Assembly (NCBI GenBank): GCA_026387995.1
Contig: JAPLKQ010000033.1
Location: 1-10,858, forward strand
From: Bacillota bacterium
GTDB lineage: Bacteria > Bacillota_I > Bacilli_A > RFN20 > CAG-826
Reading direction: 5' to 3'
Length of the DNA: 10,858 bases
Program-made: the position numbers and the translations under genes
Notes under the pieces: model-generated
The model's database searches: none
Seen by the model: only the letters and a program-made list of their open reading frames with translations
What the model was told of the DNA's origin: nothing
Shown here: piece by piece, positions 6,134-10,858 of the stretch
Layout: every line of letters begins with the position of its first letter
Numbering within the stretch: position 1 is the stretch's first letter

Positions 6134-6142
6134 ATTATAGCA
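6134..6142 (-). promoter_or_regulatory. Extended -10 promoter for the SDR gene
   Basis: The minus strand reads TGCTATAAT, a perfect extended -10, about 50 nt upstream of the start codon. No good -35 is seen 16-18 bases further up. The same nine bases serve as promoter of the ChrB-like gene at 9591-9599. Confidence 0.65.
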
Positions 6143-6173
6143 TGTGTGTTTCTACTCTTACGGCGTCGATGCA

Positions 6174-6199
6174 CTTTTTAATCGTAAAAAGCATACTAT
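6174..6199 (+). promoter_or_regulatory. Weak candidate promoter with upstream dyad for the 6228 gene
   Basis: CTTTTTA (6174-6180) and TAAAAAG (6185-6191) form a perfect 7-bp inverted repeat immediately before TACTAT (6194-6199), a possible -10. No -35 is convincing. The dyad could be a regulator site or only AT-rich chance. Confidence 0.3.
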
Positions 6200-6227
6200 G
6201 ATGGTGAGACGTCATAGGAGGCCCATC

Positions 6228-6746
6228 ATGAATTTTGAAGAATATTTGGCCACGGAAAACATTAAATTTAAAGAAACGCAGACGAGAGATAAAGAAATCG
6301 TGGATTACCTTTCGATGAAAAAAGCTTTTGAATATCTCGAAAAGCTCCGCTACGAGGATGTACCGTCCATCTATCTTGGGTGCGCCAGCGTCAATTTATT
6401 GAACACCTATGTCAAGGAAGTCAAAAAGAGCATCAGTTATCAATTTAAAGATCATCTCCGGGAAATCATCCGTGGGATTTTAGCCATACACTCTCCGGGA
6501 ATCACGCTAGATTACCAGCCGAGCGACGAAGGAAACGTCCTAATCATTAAAATCTTTTCCGTCCAGTTCAGTTTCCATGATATCAAACTTTGGGCCGAAC
6601 TCGAGCAGGCACTGGGCGATTCCCAAATCCATGAGCACATCCAATGGGACGGAATCCGCAAGCAAAAATGCGCGATGACCGTCTTCGCCTCCGCTTTTAA
6701 CAAGGATTTTATGCCCAATGTTTTCTTAGAAGGCCGACATTCATAA
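6228..6746 (+). CDS. Hypothetical cytosolic protein, 172 residues
   Basis: The start at 6228 is chosen because AGGAGG (6216-6221) lies 6 nt upstream; a longer in-frame version from 6144 would begin upstream of the likely promoter and has no ribosome site. The protein has no signal peptide or membrane segment. Its first half is charged and helical (DYLSMKKAFEYLEKL, LNTYVKEVKKSISYQFKDHL). Its second half has a beta-like stretch (VLIIKIFSVQFSFHDIK) followed by WAELEQAL. I recognise no family. It is convergent with the CBS gene, with a 14-bp gap containing only a weak AATAA/TTATT hairpin. Confidence 0.75.
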   Translation: MNFEEYLATENIKFKETQTRDKEIVDYLSMKKAFEYLEKLRYEDVPSIYLGCASVNLLNTYVKEVKKSISYQFKDHLREIIRGILAIHSPGITLDYQPSDEGNVLIIKIFSVQFSFHDIKLWAELEQALGDSQIHEHIQWDGIRKQKCAMTVFASAFNKDFMPNVFLEGRHS

Positions 6747-6760
6747 CGCCGGAATAAGCT

Positions 6761-7480
6761 TTATTTTTCTTCGTTTACGATTAAATCCCATTGGGTAATC
6801 ATGCCGATGATGGTTTCGTTGGGAAGGCCGTTTTCCGTGATAAAGGCAACGACCAAATTTTGCGGTTTTTCAAAACTGGCGATAAAATCCCGCTCGATAT
6901 CCGAGAGCAAGACGTCCCTTTTGACGAATTCAAAAGCTTCGTTTAAGTGCTTATCAAGGGCTAAAAACGGCTTTAAGAACTCAAAAGTCGTGTTGCTATT
7001 GAAATCCGCTTCGCGGTTGAATGAAAAAATGGTTAACAGGACGTCGCCGGAGAAAACCCCGATGAGCTCTTTTCCGGAATACACGGGAACATAAGAAAAA
7101 TTCTTTTCGGCCATCACCGCGATGGTCTCGTGAATGTTGGCTTTGATGTCGACTTTGTAAATACTGCCTTCCTTGACGCAGACGTCGTAGGCCCTTTGGG
7201 GACTTGCAATATAGGAAAGAATAAGTCTAAGCGTGTCAATGGACGCGGCGGCGACCTCGTAGTAACCCGACGTATTCGCCTCATGCGCCTCAAGATTACG
7301 GAGTTTCCTTAGGACATCGATCGTCCGTTCGAATTTTCGTAAGCGTTTGTCTTTGACGGCGCTTTGCCGAAAATTGTCCATGAAGTATTCACTTTCGGAA
7401 ACGCCTAAGTGGTCCTCGATTTGCTTGAACAACTCGAAAAATGTTTTGTTGACGTCATTGACTTGGTTTTGCGGTTCCAT
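6761..7480 (-). CDS. CBS-pair regulatory protein with HEPN/DUF4145-like N-terminal part
   Basis: The protein has 239 residues. The start at 7480 is fixed by AAGGAG (7488-7493) 7 nt upstream; the open frame runs on to 7660, but that stretch reads as promoter region. Residues 1-95 are helical and contain LRKLRNLEAHE, whose R61-x4-H66 spacing matches the R-x4-6-H motif of HEPN-type domains. Residues 96-239 look like two CBS repeats: SIYKVDIKANIHETIAVMAEKNFSYVPV with GKELIGVFSGDVLL, then the degenerate LNEAFEFVKRDVLLSD with ETIIGMITQWDLI. CBS pairs usually bind adenine nucleotides and switch an attached domain. If the N-terminal part is a nuclease, this would be a nucleotide-controlled RNase, but that is inference. 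Confidence 0.8.
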   Translation of the reverse strand: MEPQNQVNDVNKTFFELFKQIEDHLGVSESEYFMDNFRQSAVKDKRLRKFERTIDVLRKLRNLEAHEANTSGYYEVAAASIDTLRLILSYIASPQRAYDVCVKEGSIYKVDIKANIHETIAVMAEKNFSYVPVYSGKELIGVFSGDVLLTIFSFNREADFNSNTTFEFLKPFLALDKHLNEAFEFVKRDVLLSDIERDFIASFEKPQNLVVAFITENGLPNETIIGMITQWDLIVNEEK

Positions 7481-7627
7481 ATTTTTTCTCCTTAGAAAGG
7501 AAGGAAATGAATGATTAACACGATTTTTTCGAATAATGCCACACGGGTTTTCTCTATTCCTATTTATGCATATCCGCGCGCAATCATCAAATAGAAGATG
7601 CAATGTGTGTAAAAGCAGACAAATACA

Positions 7628-7641
7628 TATAATGGTATAAT
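7628..7641 (+). promoter_or_regulatory. Promoter of the Rieske-bacterioferritin cluster, two overlapping -10 boxes
   Basis: Two TATAAT hexamers lie 8 bp apart (7628-7633 and 7636-7641). The second is preceded by TGG, making an extended -10. No clear -35 is visible. This stretch is not an inverted repeat, so it does not fit a Fur or PerR box. The 230-bp divergent region 7481-7710 holds no other clear feature. Confidence 0.6.
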
Positions 7642-7710
7642 AAACACAGTTAGCCACCAAAGAACTTAATCATGATTCCGTTTTTTCAATCTCACAAGAA
7701 AGGAGGTCAT

Positions 7711-8040
7711 ATGAATTACATAAAAATCGCTGAAAAAGCCGAACTCACCAGCGGAGGTAAAAAGAAAGTATCCGTCGGAGGAAAAGATATCCTTTTGACG
7801 AATATCGAAGGCACTTATTACGCGGTCGAGAACACCTGCCCGCACATGGGCGGATCGCTCGTCGAAGGCAAACTCGATGGCCACCATATCGTCTGTCCAC
7901 GTCATGGCTCCAGCTTTGACGTCACCACCGGAAAACTATTTTCGCCAGGCAAGCTGCTCTTTATCAAAGTCAAACCCCGCGACCTGTTGAGTTTCCCCGT
8001 AAAGATCGAAGGAAACGACATTCTCGTCGGGATTGAATAG
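7711..8040 (+). CDS. Rieske [2Fe-2S] ferredoxin-like protein
   Basis: The 109-residue protein has the Rieske cluster motif C43-P-H45 and C62-P-R-H65, with 16 residues between the halves, so two Cys and two His bind a [2Fe-2S] centre. Gly replaces the second cysteine found in disulfide-bearing, high-potential Rieske proteins (CPHMGG rather than CTHLGC), which points to a soluble low-potential ferredoxin such as those feeding oxygenases or acting as nitrite-reductase small subunits. No membrane helix or signal is present, so it is cytosolic. The start at 7711 has AAAGGAGG (7699-7706) just upstream; a longer frame from 7672 only extends into the leader. It leads a probable operon with bacterioferritin, 59 nt downstream, for which it might supply or accept electrons (inference). 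Confidence 0.92.
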   Translation: MNYIKIAEKAELTSGGKKKVSVGGKDILLTNIEGTYYAVENTCPHMGGSLVEGKLDGHHIVCPRHGSSFDVTTGKLFSPGKLLFIKVKPRDLLSFPVKIEGNDILVGIE

Positions 8041-8099
8041 TCGCCTAGACATTAAGTTATCATTAAAAATACGAACACATCTTGAAAGGAGTTGTTCTT

Positions 8100-8564
8100 A
8101 TGAAAGGTAATACCGCATTAATCGCCACGTTGAATGCCTTACTGTCCGATGAGCTGAGCGCGACCAACCAATACATCGTCCACTCCGAGATGAGCGCCAA
8201 CTGGGGTTACACCAAGCTCCATGAATACTTTGAAAAGCGCGCCATCGACGAGATGAAACACGCCGAAAAGCTGATTGGCCGCATCTTATTCTTAGAAGGC
8301 CTCCCCATGGTCAGCAAACTCCACGACATCAAAATCGGGAGCGACCTCAATAAACAACTAGACAGCGACCATAAGTCTGAAGAAGGCGCCATCGCTTCTT
8401 ATAACGCCGCCATTGTCCTCGCCGGCGAAGTCAAAGATTTCGCGACCCGCGAGATTCTCGAAAAGATTTTAAATGATGAAGACCGCCACATCGACGAAAT
8501 CGAAGAATTACAAGATCAGATTTCACAGATGGGCTTGCCGCTTTTCCTGACCACACAACGTTAA
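8100..8564 (+). CDS. bfr: Bacterioferritin
   Basis: The 154-residue length is typical. Every ferroxidase ligand known from E. coli Bfr is present at the same number: E18, E51, H54, E94, E127 and H130. Met52, the ligand of the haem between subunits, is also present. The protein should form a 24-subunit cytosolic shell that oxidises ferrous iron with oxygen or peroxide and stores it as ferric mineral. The start at 8100 has AAAGGAG (8085-8091) 8 nt upstream. It follows the Rieske gene by 59 nt and precedes a rubrerythrin-like gene by 34 nt, with no terminator between. No associated [2Fe-2S] Bfd, the usual iron-release partner, is seen; the Rieske protein may substitute (inference). Confidence 0.93.
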   Translation: MKGNTALIATLNALLSDELSATNQYIVHSEMSANWGYTKLHEYFEKRAIDEMKHAEKLIGRILFLEGLPMVSKLHDIKIGSDLNKQLDSDHKSEEGAIASYNAAIVLAGEVKDFATREILEKILNDEDRHIDEIEELQDQISQMGLPLFLTTQR

Positions 8565-8598
8565 TAAGGATGCCGATCGACAGAAACGGAGCATAGCC

Positions 8599-9084
8599 AT
8601 GAATGATATGAAATTTGCTCTCCAGATGGAACACGATGGAGAACGTTACTACCGCGAACAAGCATCCCTGATAAAAAACAAAGGCATCCGCAGCGTTTGC
8701 CTGCTTTTAGCGGACGAAGAAAAACACCATGGCGAACTCCTCGAAAAGAAATTCGGTTCTAAATTAGGAACATTGTCCGACACCGACGCGCTAGCGCAGG
8801 CCAAAAACGTCTTCCACGGACTCAGCGCCATCAAAGTCGACGGCGTGGAAAAAGCCAGCCAGCTTGATTTTTACCGCATCGCTTCGGAAAAGGAAAAAGA
8901 AAGCATTGAGCTCTACACGAAATATCTTGCTCACGCGAAAAGCGATGAAGAAAAACAACTCTTTGAGTTCTTGATCAGGCAAGAAACCCACCACTACGAG
9001 ATTCTCGAAGCGTTCGTCGCGTTCGTCAAACGGCCAGAAGACTGGGTCGAAAACGCGGAATTCGGAATCCGCGAAGATTATTAA
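8599..9084 (+). CDS. Rubrerythrin-like / ferritin-like diiron protein without rubredoxin domain
   Basis: The 161-residue protein is a four-helix bundle with two diiron half-sites. The first is E11 (in MEHDGERYY) with the ExxH in ADEEKHH (E40/E41, H43/H44). The second is an E in ASEKEKESIELY (E99 or E101) with E129xxH132 in RQETHHYEIL. This is the ferritin-like family related to the rubrerythrin N-terminal domain; there are no CxxC pairs, so no rubredoxin domain. Members typically reduce peroxide or handle iron. The start at 8599 has ACGGAG (8586-8591) 7 nt upstream. It is the last gene of the cluster, ending 6 nt before a strong terminator. The exact reaction and electron donor are unknown; the Rieske protein is a possible donor. 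Confidence 0.85.
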   Translation: MNDMKFALQMEHDGERYYREQASLIKNKGIRSVCLLLADEEKHHGELLEKKFGSKLGTLSDTDALAQAKNVFHGLSAIKVDGVEKASQLDFYRIASEKEKESIELYTKYLAHAKSDEEKQLFEFLIRQETHHYEILEAFVAFVKRPEDWVENAEFGIREDY

Positions 9085-9090
9085 ATAGCG

Positions 9091-9117
9091 AAAAGGCCTC
9101 ATCGCGAGGCCTTTTTT
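9091..9117. terminator. Bidirectional terminator between the diiron and ChrB-like genes
   Basis: AAAAGGCCTC and GAGGCCTTTT pair perfectly around ATCGC, followed by more T on the plus strand; the minus strand also ends in TTTT. It separates the convergent genes ending at 9084 and 9124. Confidence 0.9.
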
Positions 9118-9123
9118 CATGTT

Positions 9124-9552
9124 TTATTTTGGGTTCTCTTGTTTTTGAAAATACGCATAGAGCGCGTCATAAAGGTAAAATTCTTTTTCCAGCGTCTCGT
9201 GGTCGTTCTTGGTGATGAGCCCGTAACCTGTCGCAAGAATTTCAAGCGAGAAGGATAATGGGTTTTCGTTTTCCCGGTCGGTATCCGCTAAGCGGACGAT
9301 TTCCTGGATTTTACGAAGGGCCGGGTCTTTTCCAAGATTATATTTTTTCATGATGGCGTCAAAGGAACATTCATCCCCATGGTGGCCAAGCTCGACACCC
9401 TTCATGTCAAATGGCGTTCCGTCTTTGATCGTCGCGGGATCGGTGTTTCGCGGGACAAAAACGAATTGCGCGTCTTTATCGACAAAGTTTTTGATCAGCC
9501 AAGGACAGGCGACGCGGTCGACGTGGACTTTTTCTCTGGTTACCCATTTCAT
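9124..9552 (-). CDS. ChrB C-terminal-domain protein (chromate-resistance type)
   Basis: The 142-residue protein matches the C-terminal domain of chromate-resistance protein ChrB from its first residues: MKWVTREKVHVDRVACPWLI, then FVFVPRN, TPFDMKGVELGHHGDECSFD, DPALRKIQEIVRLADTD and a final YDALYAYF. Full ChrB is about twice as long; only this domain is present, as is common for stand-alone members. In ChrB it is linked to chromate sensing or reduction, but the role of stand-alone forms is unclear and chromate itself is not proven. I choose ATG at 9552, with AAGAAG 8 nt upstream; a GTG at 9561 would add three residues but has poor ribosome spacing. No ChrA transporter lies nearby. The extended -10 promoter is at 9591-9599. 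Confidence 0.85.
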   Translation of the reverse strand: MKWVTREKVHVDRVACPWLIKNFVDKDAQFVFVPRNTDPATIKDGTPFDMKGVELGHHGDECSFDAIMKKYNLGKDPALRKIQEIVRLADTDRENENPLSFSLEILATGYGLITKNDHETLEKEFYLYDALYAYFQKQENPK

Positions 9553-9590
9553 GAAGGTCACTTCTTTCTTTGGAACGGTATGTTGATTGA

Positions 9591-9599
9591 ATTATAGCA
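9591..9599 (-). promoter_or_regulatory. Extended -10 promoter for the ChrB-like gene
   Basis: The minus strand reads TGCTATAAT, identical to the SDR promoter at 6134-6142. A TTGACG (9622-9617) lies 20 bases upstream, too far for an ideal -35. Confidence 0.65.
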
Positions 9600-9644
9600 C
9601 AGCGCAACGAGGATATCGTCAAATTTAGCCACTTCATTTTGGGC

Positions 9645-9671
9645 AAATAAAAAAGTCGCCGAAGCGACTTT
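9645..9671 (-). terminator. Terminator of the cold shock gene
   Basis: On the minus strand AAAGTCGC-TTCG-GCGACTTT forms a perfect 8-bp stem with a stable TTCG loop, followed by a T-run (TTTTTTATTT in all, sharing its first three T with the stem). It begins 18 nt after the cold shock stop codon. Confidence 0.92.
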
Positions 9672-9689
9672 AGTTTGCGGTTTTGCTAA

Positions 9690-9884
9690 TTAAATCTTGC
9701 GAAGATTTGAAGCGCGTGGGCCGCGTGGGGATTCTTCGACGTCAAATTCCACTTTTTCGCCGATAGAGGCGATTTTGGGTGTATCTTGAATCGCAGAATA
9801 ATGGAAGAAGACGTCTTTGCCGTCTTCAGTCGTGACGAAGCCGAAGCCTTTGTCTTTGTTGAAATTCTTTACAGTGCCTTTCAT
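9690..9884 (-). CDS. csp: Cold shock protein, CspA family
   Basis: The 64-residue protein is a single cold-shock OB-fold domain. It carries RNP1 (KGFGFV, 12-17) and RNP2 (VFFHYS, 25-30), the aromatic surface that binds single-stranded RNA and DNA, and the usual ending in GPRASNLRKI. Such proteins act as RNA chaperones that melt structure in mRNA. Length and sequence are fully typical. An AAAGG stands about 13 nt before the start, a little far. The region upstream is long and AT-rich with an inverted repeat at 9913-9928, consistent with a structured leader as is usual for csp genes. It is monocistronic, with its own terminator. Confidence 0.95.
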   Translation of the reverse strand: MKGTVKNFNKDKGFGFVTTEDGKDVFFHYSAIQDTPKIASIGEKVEFDVEESPRGPRASNLRKI

Positions 9885-9912
9885 TTGTGAACCATATACC
9901 TTTCTGAATGTT

Positions 9913-9928
9913 TTAAGTCTTTACTTAA
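9913..9928. promoter_or_regulatory. Dyad in the predicted cold shock leader
   Basis: TTAAGT (9913-9918) and ACTTAA (9923-9928) are inverted around CTTT, 29 bases upstream of the csp start. It could fold in the leader RNA. I found no convincing csp promoter further up. Confidence 0.35.
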
Positions 9929-10059
9929 GTAGGCCACAATTCATTTGCCTACAACATAAAGATACCACTTCAATACAAAAATTCATACATTTATAATTTA
10001 ATGTTTTTGAAAACCGGTTATTTTTTTCACTATTTTTCAATTCTTTTAGACGATAAAAA

Positions 10060-10072
10060 TGAAGCGCTTACA
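10060..10072. promoter_or_regulatory. cre-like (CcpA) site upstream of leucine dehydrogenase
   Basis: TGAAGCGCTTACA resembles catabolite-responsive elements (TGWNANCGNTNWCA), but it is one base short in the left half; the right half AGCGCTTACA matches fully. It lies about 50 bp before the -10 box. Carbon control of branched-chain amino acid breakdown would make sense, but the missing base weakens the call. Confidence 0.35.
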
Positions 10073-10124
10073 TTATATTTGGTTTTTTTATCAAAATGAG
10101 GGGAAACACAATCAAAAATCATAG

Positions 10125-10130
10125 TATAAT
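10125..10130 (+). promoter_or_regulatory. -10 box of the leucine dehydrogenase gene
   Basis: A perfect TATAAT lies 35 bases upstream of the start codon. No TTGACA-like -35 stands 16-18 bases before it, so activation by a regulator is possible. The rest of the 281-bp divergent region 9885-10165 is AT-rich, with an AACCGGTT palindrome at 10012-10019. Confidence 0.5.
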
Positions 10131-10165
10131 AAAAACAAGGTCCACCATAACCAGAGGAGAAAAAA

Positions 10166-10753
10166 ATGAGTGATTTCAAAGTGTTCGAATACATGACCAA
10201 ACACAACTATGAACAAGTCGTCCACTTCTATGACAAGACCACGGGATTAAAAGGTATCACTGTCATCCACAACACGACATTGGGACCCGCCCTCGGCGGC
10301 ACCCGCATCTGGAATTACGAATCCGAAGACGAAGCCTTAATGGATTGCCTGCGCTTAGCGCGTGGGATGACCTACAAAGCCGCAGCGGCCGGGTTGAACC
10401 TCGGTGGCGGAAAAACCGTCATCATCGGCGATCCCAGCAAAGTTAAATCCGAAGCTTTCTTCCGTGCGTTAGGCCGTTATGTCCAATCCTTGGGTGGCCG
10501 TTACATTACCGCCGAAGACGTCAATACCTCTACCAGCGACATGGCTTATATCCATATGGAAACCGATTACGTGGTTGGCCTCGAAGGCAAATCCGGGAAC
10601 CCTTCCCCGATGACTGCGCTCGGTGCTTTTTATGGTATCAAAGCTTCTTTAAAATACAAATTCAATGATGAAGATATTTCGAAGTATACTTTCGCAGTTC
10701 AAGGCGCCGGTCAAACCGGTTATTTCCTCATCAATCACTTTAGATTCATTTAA
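10166..10753 (+). pseudogene. bcd: Leucine dehydrogenase, truncated in the NAD-binding domain
   Basis: The first about 190 residues closely follow Leu/Val/Phe dehydrogenases of Bacillus type: [13 protein letters not shown] (37-49), [18 protein letters not shown] (K71 and K83, the substrate and catalytic lysines), ITAEDVN with D118, and [10 protein letters not shown] (144-153). The NAD-binding fold begins with [10 protein letters not shown] (176-185) and then breaks off in HFRFI-stop. Family members are about 350-370 residues, so roughly 165 residues, including most of the Rossmann fold, are missing. No plus-strand frame downstream resumes the family sequence. The product would deaminate leucine or valine to the oxo-acid in an intact form; here it cannot be active. 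AGAGGAG (10153-10159) supports the start. Cause: insertion, rearrangement or assembly join at about 10735-10742. Confidence 0.85.
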
Positions 10754-10858
10754 ATCTTGAAACCTACCATTTTGATCATAGGTACCGTCGTTTCTATTGA
10801 GGAATATGTTTAGACTGTTGTACTTCTTAAACAGACTTAAAATGAAAGTATCATATGT
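10649..10858 (-). CDS. Partial opposite-strand open frame past the dehydrogenase break
   Basis: The minus strand is open from the window edge (10858) to a TAA at 10649. The first about 40 codons (for example [20 protein letters not shown]) have ordinary, AT-rich coding character and start within a gene entering from the right. The remaining codons are antisense to leucine dehydrogenase and are probably not genuine coding. I do not recognise the protein. It looks like the interior of another gene joined to the broken dehydrogenase. Confidence 0.45.
   Translation of the reverse strand, partial: TYDTFILSLFKKYNSLNIFLNRNDGTYDQNGRFQDLNESKVIDEEITGLTGALNCESILRNIFIIEFVF

Noticed and set aside
7628-7641. 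Fur or PerR box at the Rieske-bacterioferritin promoter
   Set aside because: The two TATAAT units are direct, not inverted, repeats and read as tandem -10 boxes.
7481-7660. N-terminal extension of the CBS protein by 60 residues
   Set aside because: The extension reads through the divergent promoter region, while the internal ATG at 7480 has an ideal AAGGAG at 7 nt.
1-10858. All identified genes end in TAA or TAG, none in TGA, suggesting recoded UGA
   Set aside because: Tryptophans are all TGG and genes are intact under the standard code. With about 14 stops in an AT-rich genome, the absence of TGA is not significant.

Overview
The window looks like a low-to-moderate-GC Bacillota or deep Mollicutes-related chromosome. 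The evidence is strong GGAGG-type ribosome sites, TAA-dominated stops, a Bacillus-like leucine dehydrogenase, a small cold shock protein, and sigma-A-like promoters, several of them extended -10 (TGnTATAAT). Genes read cleanly in the standard code. Genus cannot be fixed from the sequence alone.

Region 1 (about 1-4352) is AT-rich and accessory. It starts with the 3' end of an unrecognised beta-rich protein (1-522), then a four-helix membrane protein with its own consensus promoter (704-1192). Next comes a roughly 3 kb module bounded by two nearly identical 28-bp sites (1327-1354 and 4323-4350). Each site has two 11-bp inverted arms around 6 central bases, the layout of a tyrosine-recombinase (Xer/dif-like) crossover site. 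Inside the module, on the minus strand, are a secreted 466-residue protein, a lipoprotein gene broken by an apparent one-base loss, and the C-terminal remnant of a tyrosine recombinase next to the left site. Upstream of both sites lies the same accessory architecture: two GATACA boxes 11 bp apart, a hairpin, and an AT-rich dyad exactly 6 nt from the 32-bp conserved stretch. The primary sequence of these parts has diverged but the pairing is kept. This suggests serial integration or a cassette-like array, and it is the most novel element in the window.

Region 2 (about 4360-7480) is higher in GC and more chromosome-like. It holds a two-helix membrane protein of unknown function, a retinol-dehydrogenase-like SDR oxidoreductase, an unrecognised cytosolic protein, and a CBS-pair protein whose N-terminal part carries an RNLEAH (R-x4-H) motif reminiscent of HEPN/DUF4145-type helical domains. 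Several genes end at related GGCCTC/GAGGCC hairpin terminators.

Region 3 (about 7628-9596) is an iron and oxidative-stress cluster. A Rieske ferredoxin-like protein, a bacterioferritin with a complete ferroxidase centre and the haem-ligand Met52, and a rubrerythrin-like diiron protein lie in one direction. A stand-alone ChrB C-terminal (chromate-resistance-type) protein converges on them. A plausible joint role is electron transfer, iron storage and peroxide or metal defence.

Region 4 (about 9645-10858) has a cold shock protein gene with a long leader, divergent from a leucine dehydrogenase gene. The dehydrogenase is cut off in its NAD-binding domain at about 10735-10742. Beyond that point the sequence instead carries an opposite-strand open frame, so there is either a genomic rearrangement or an assembly join near the window end.
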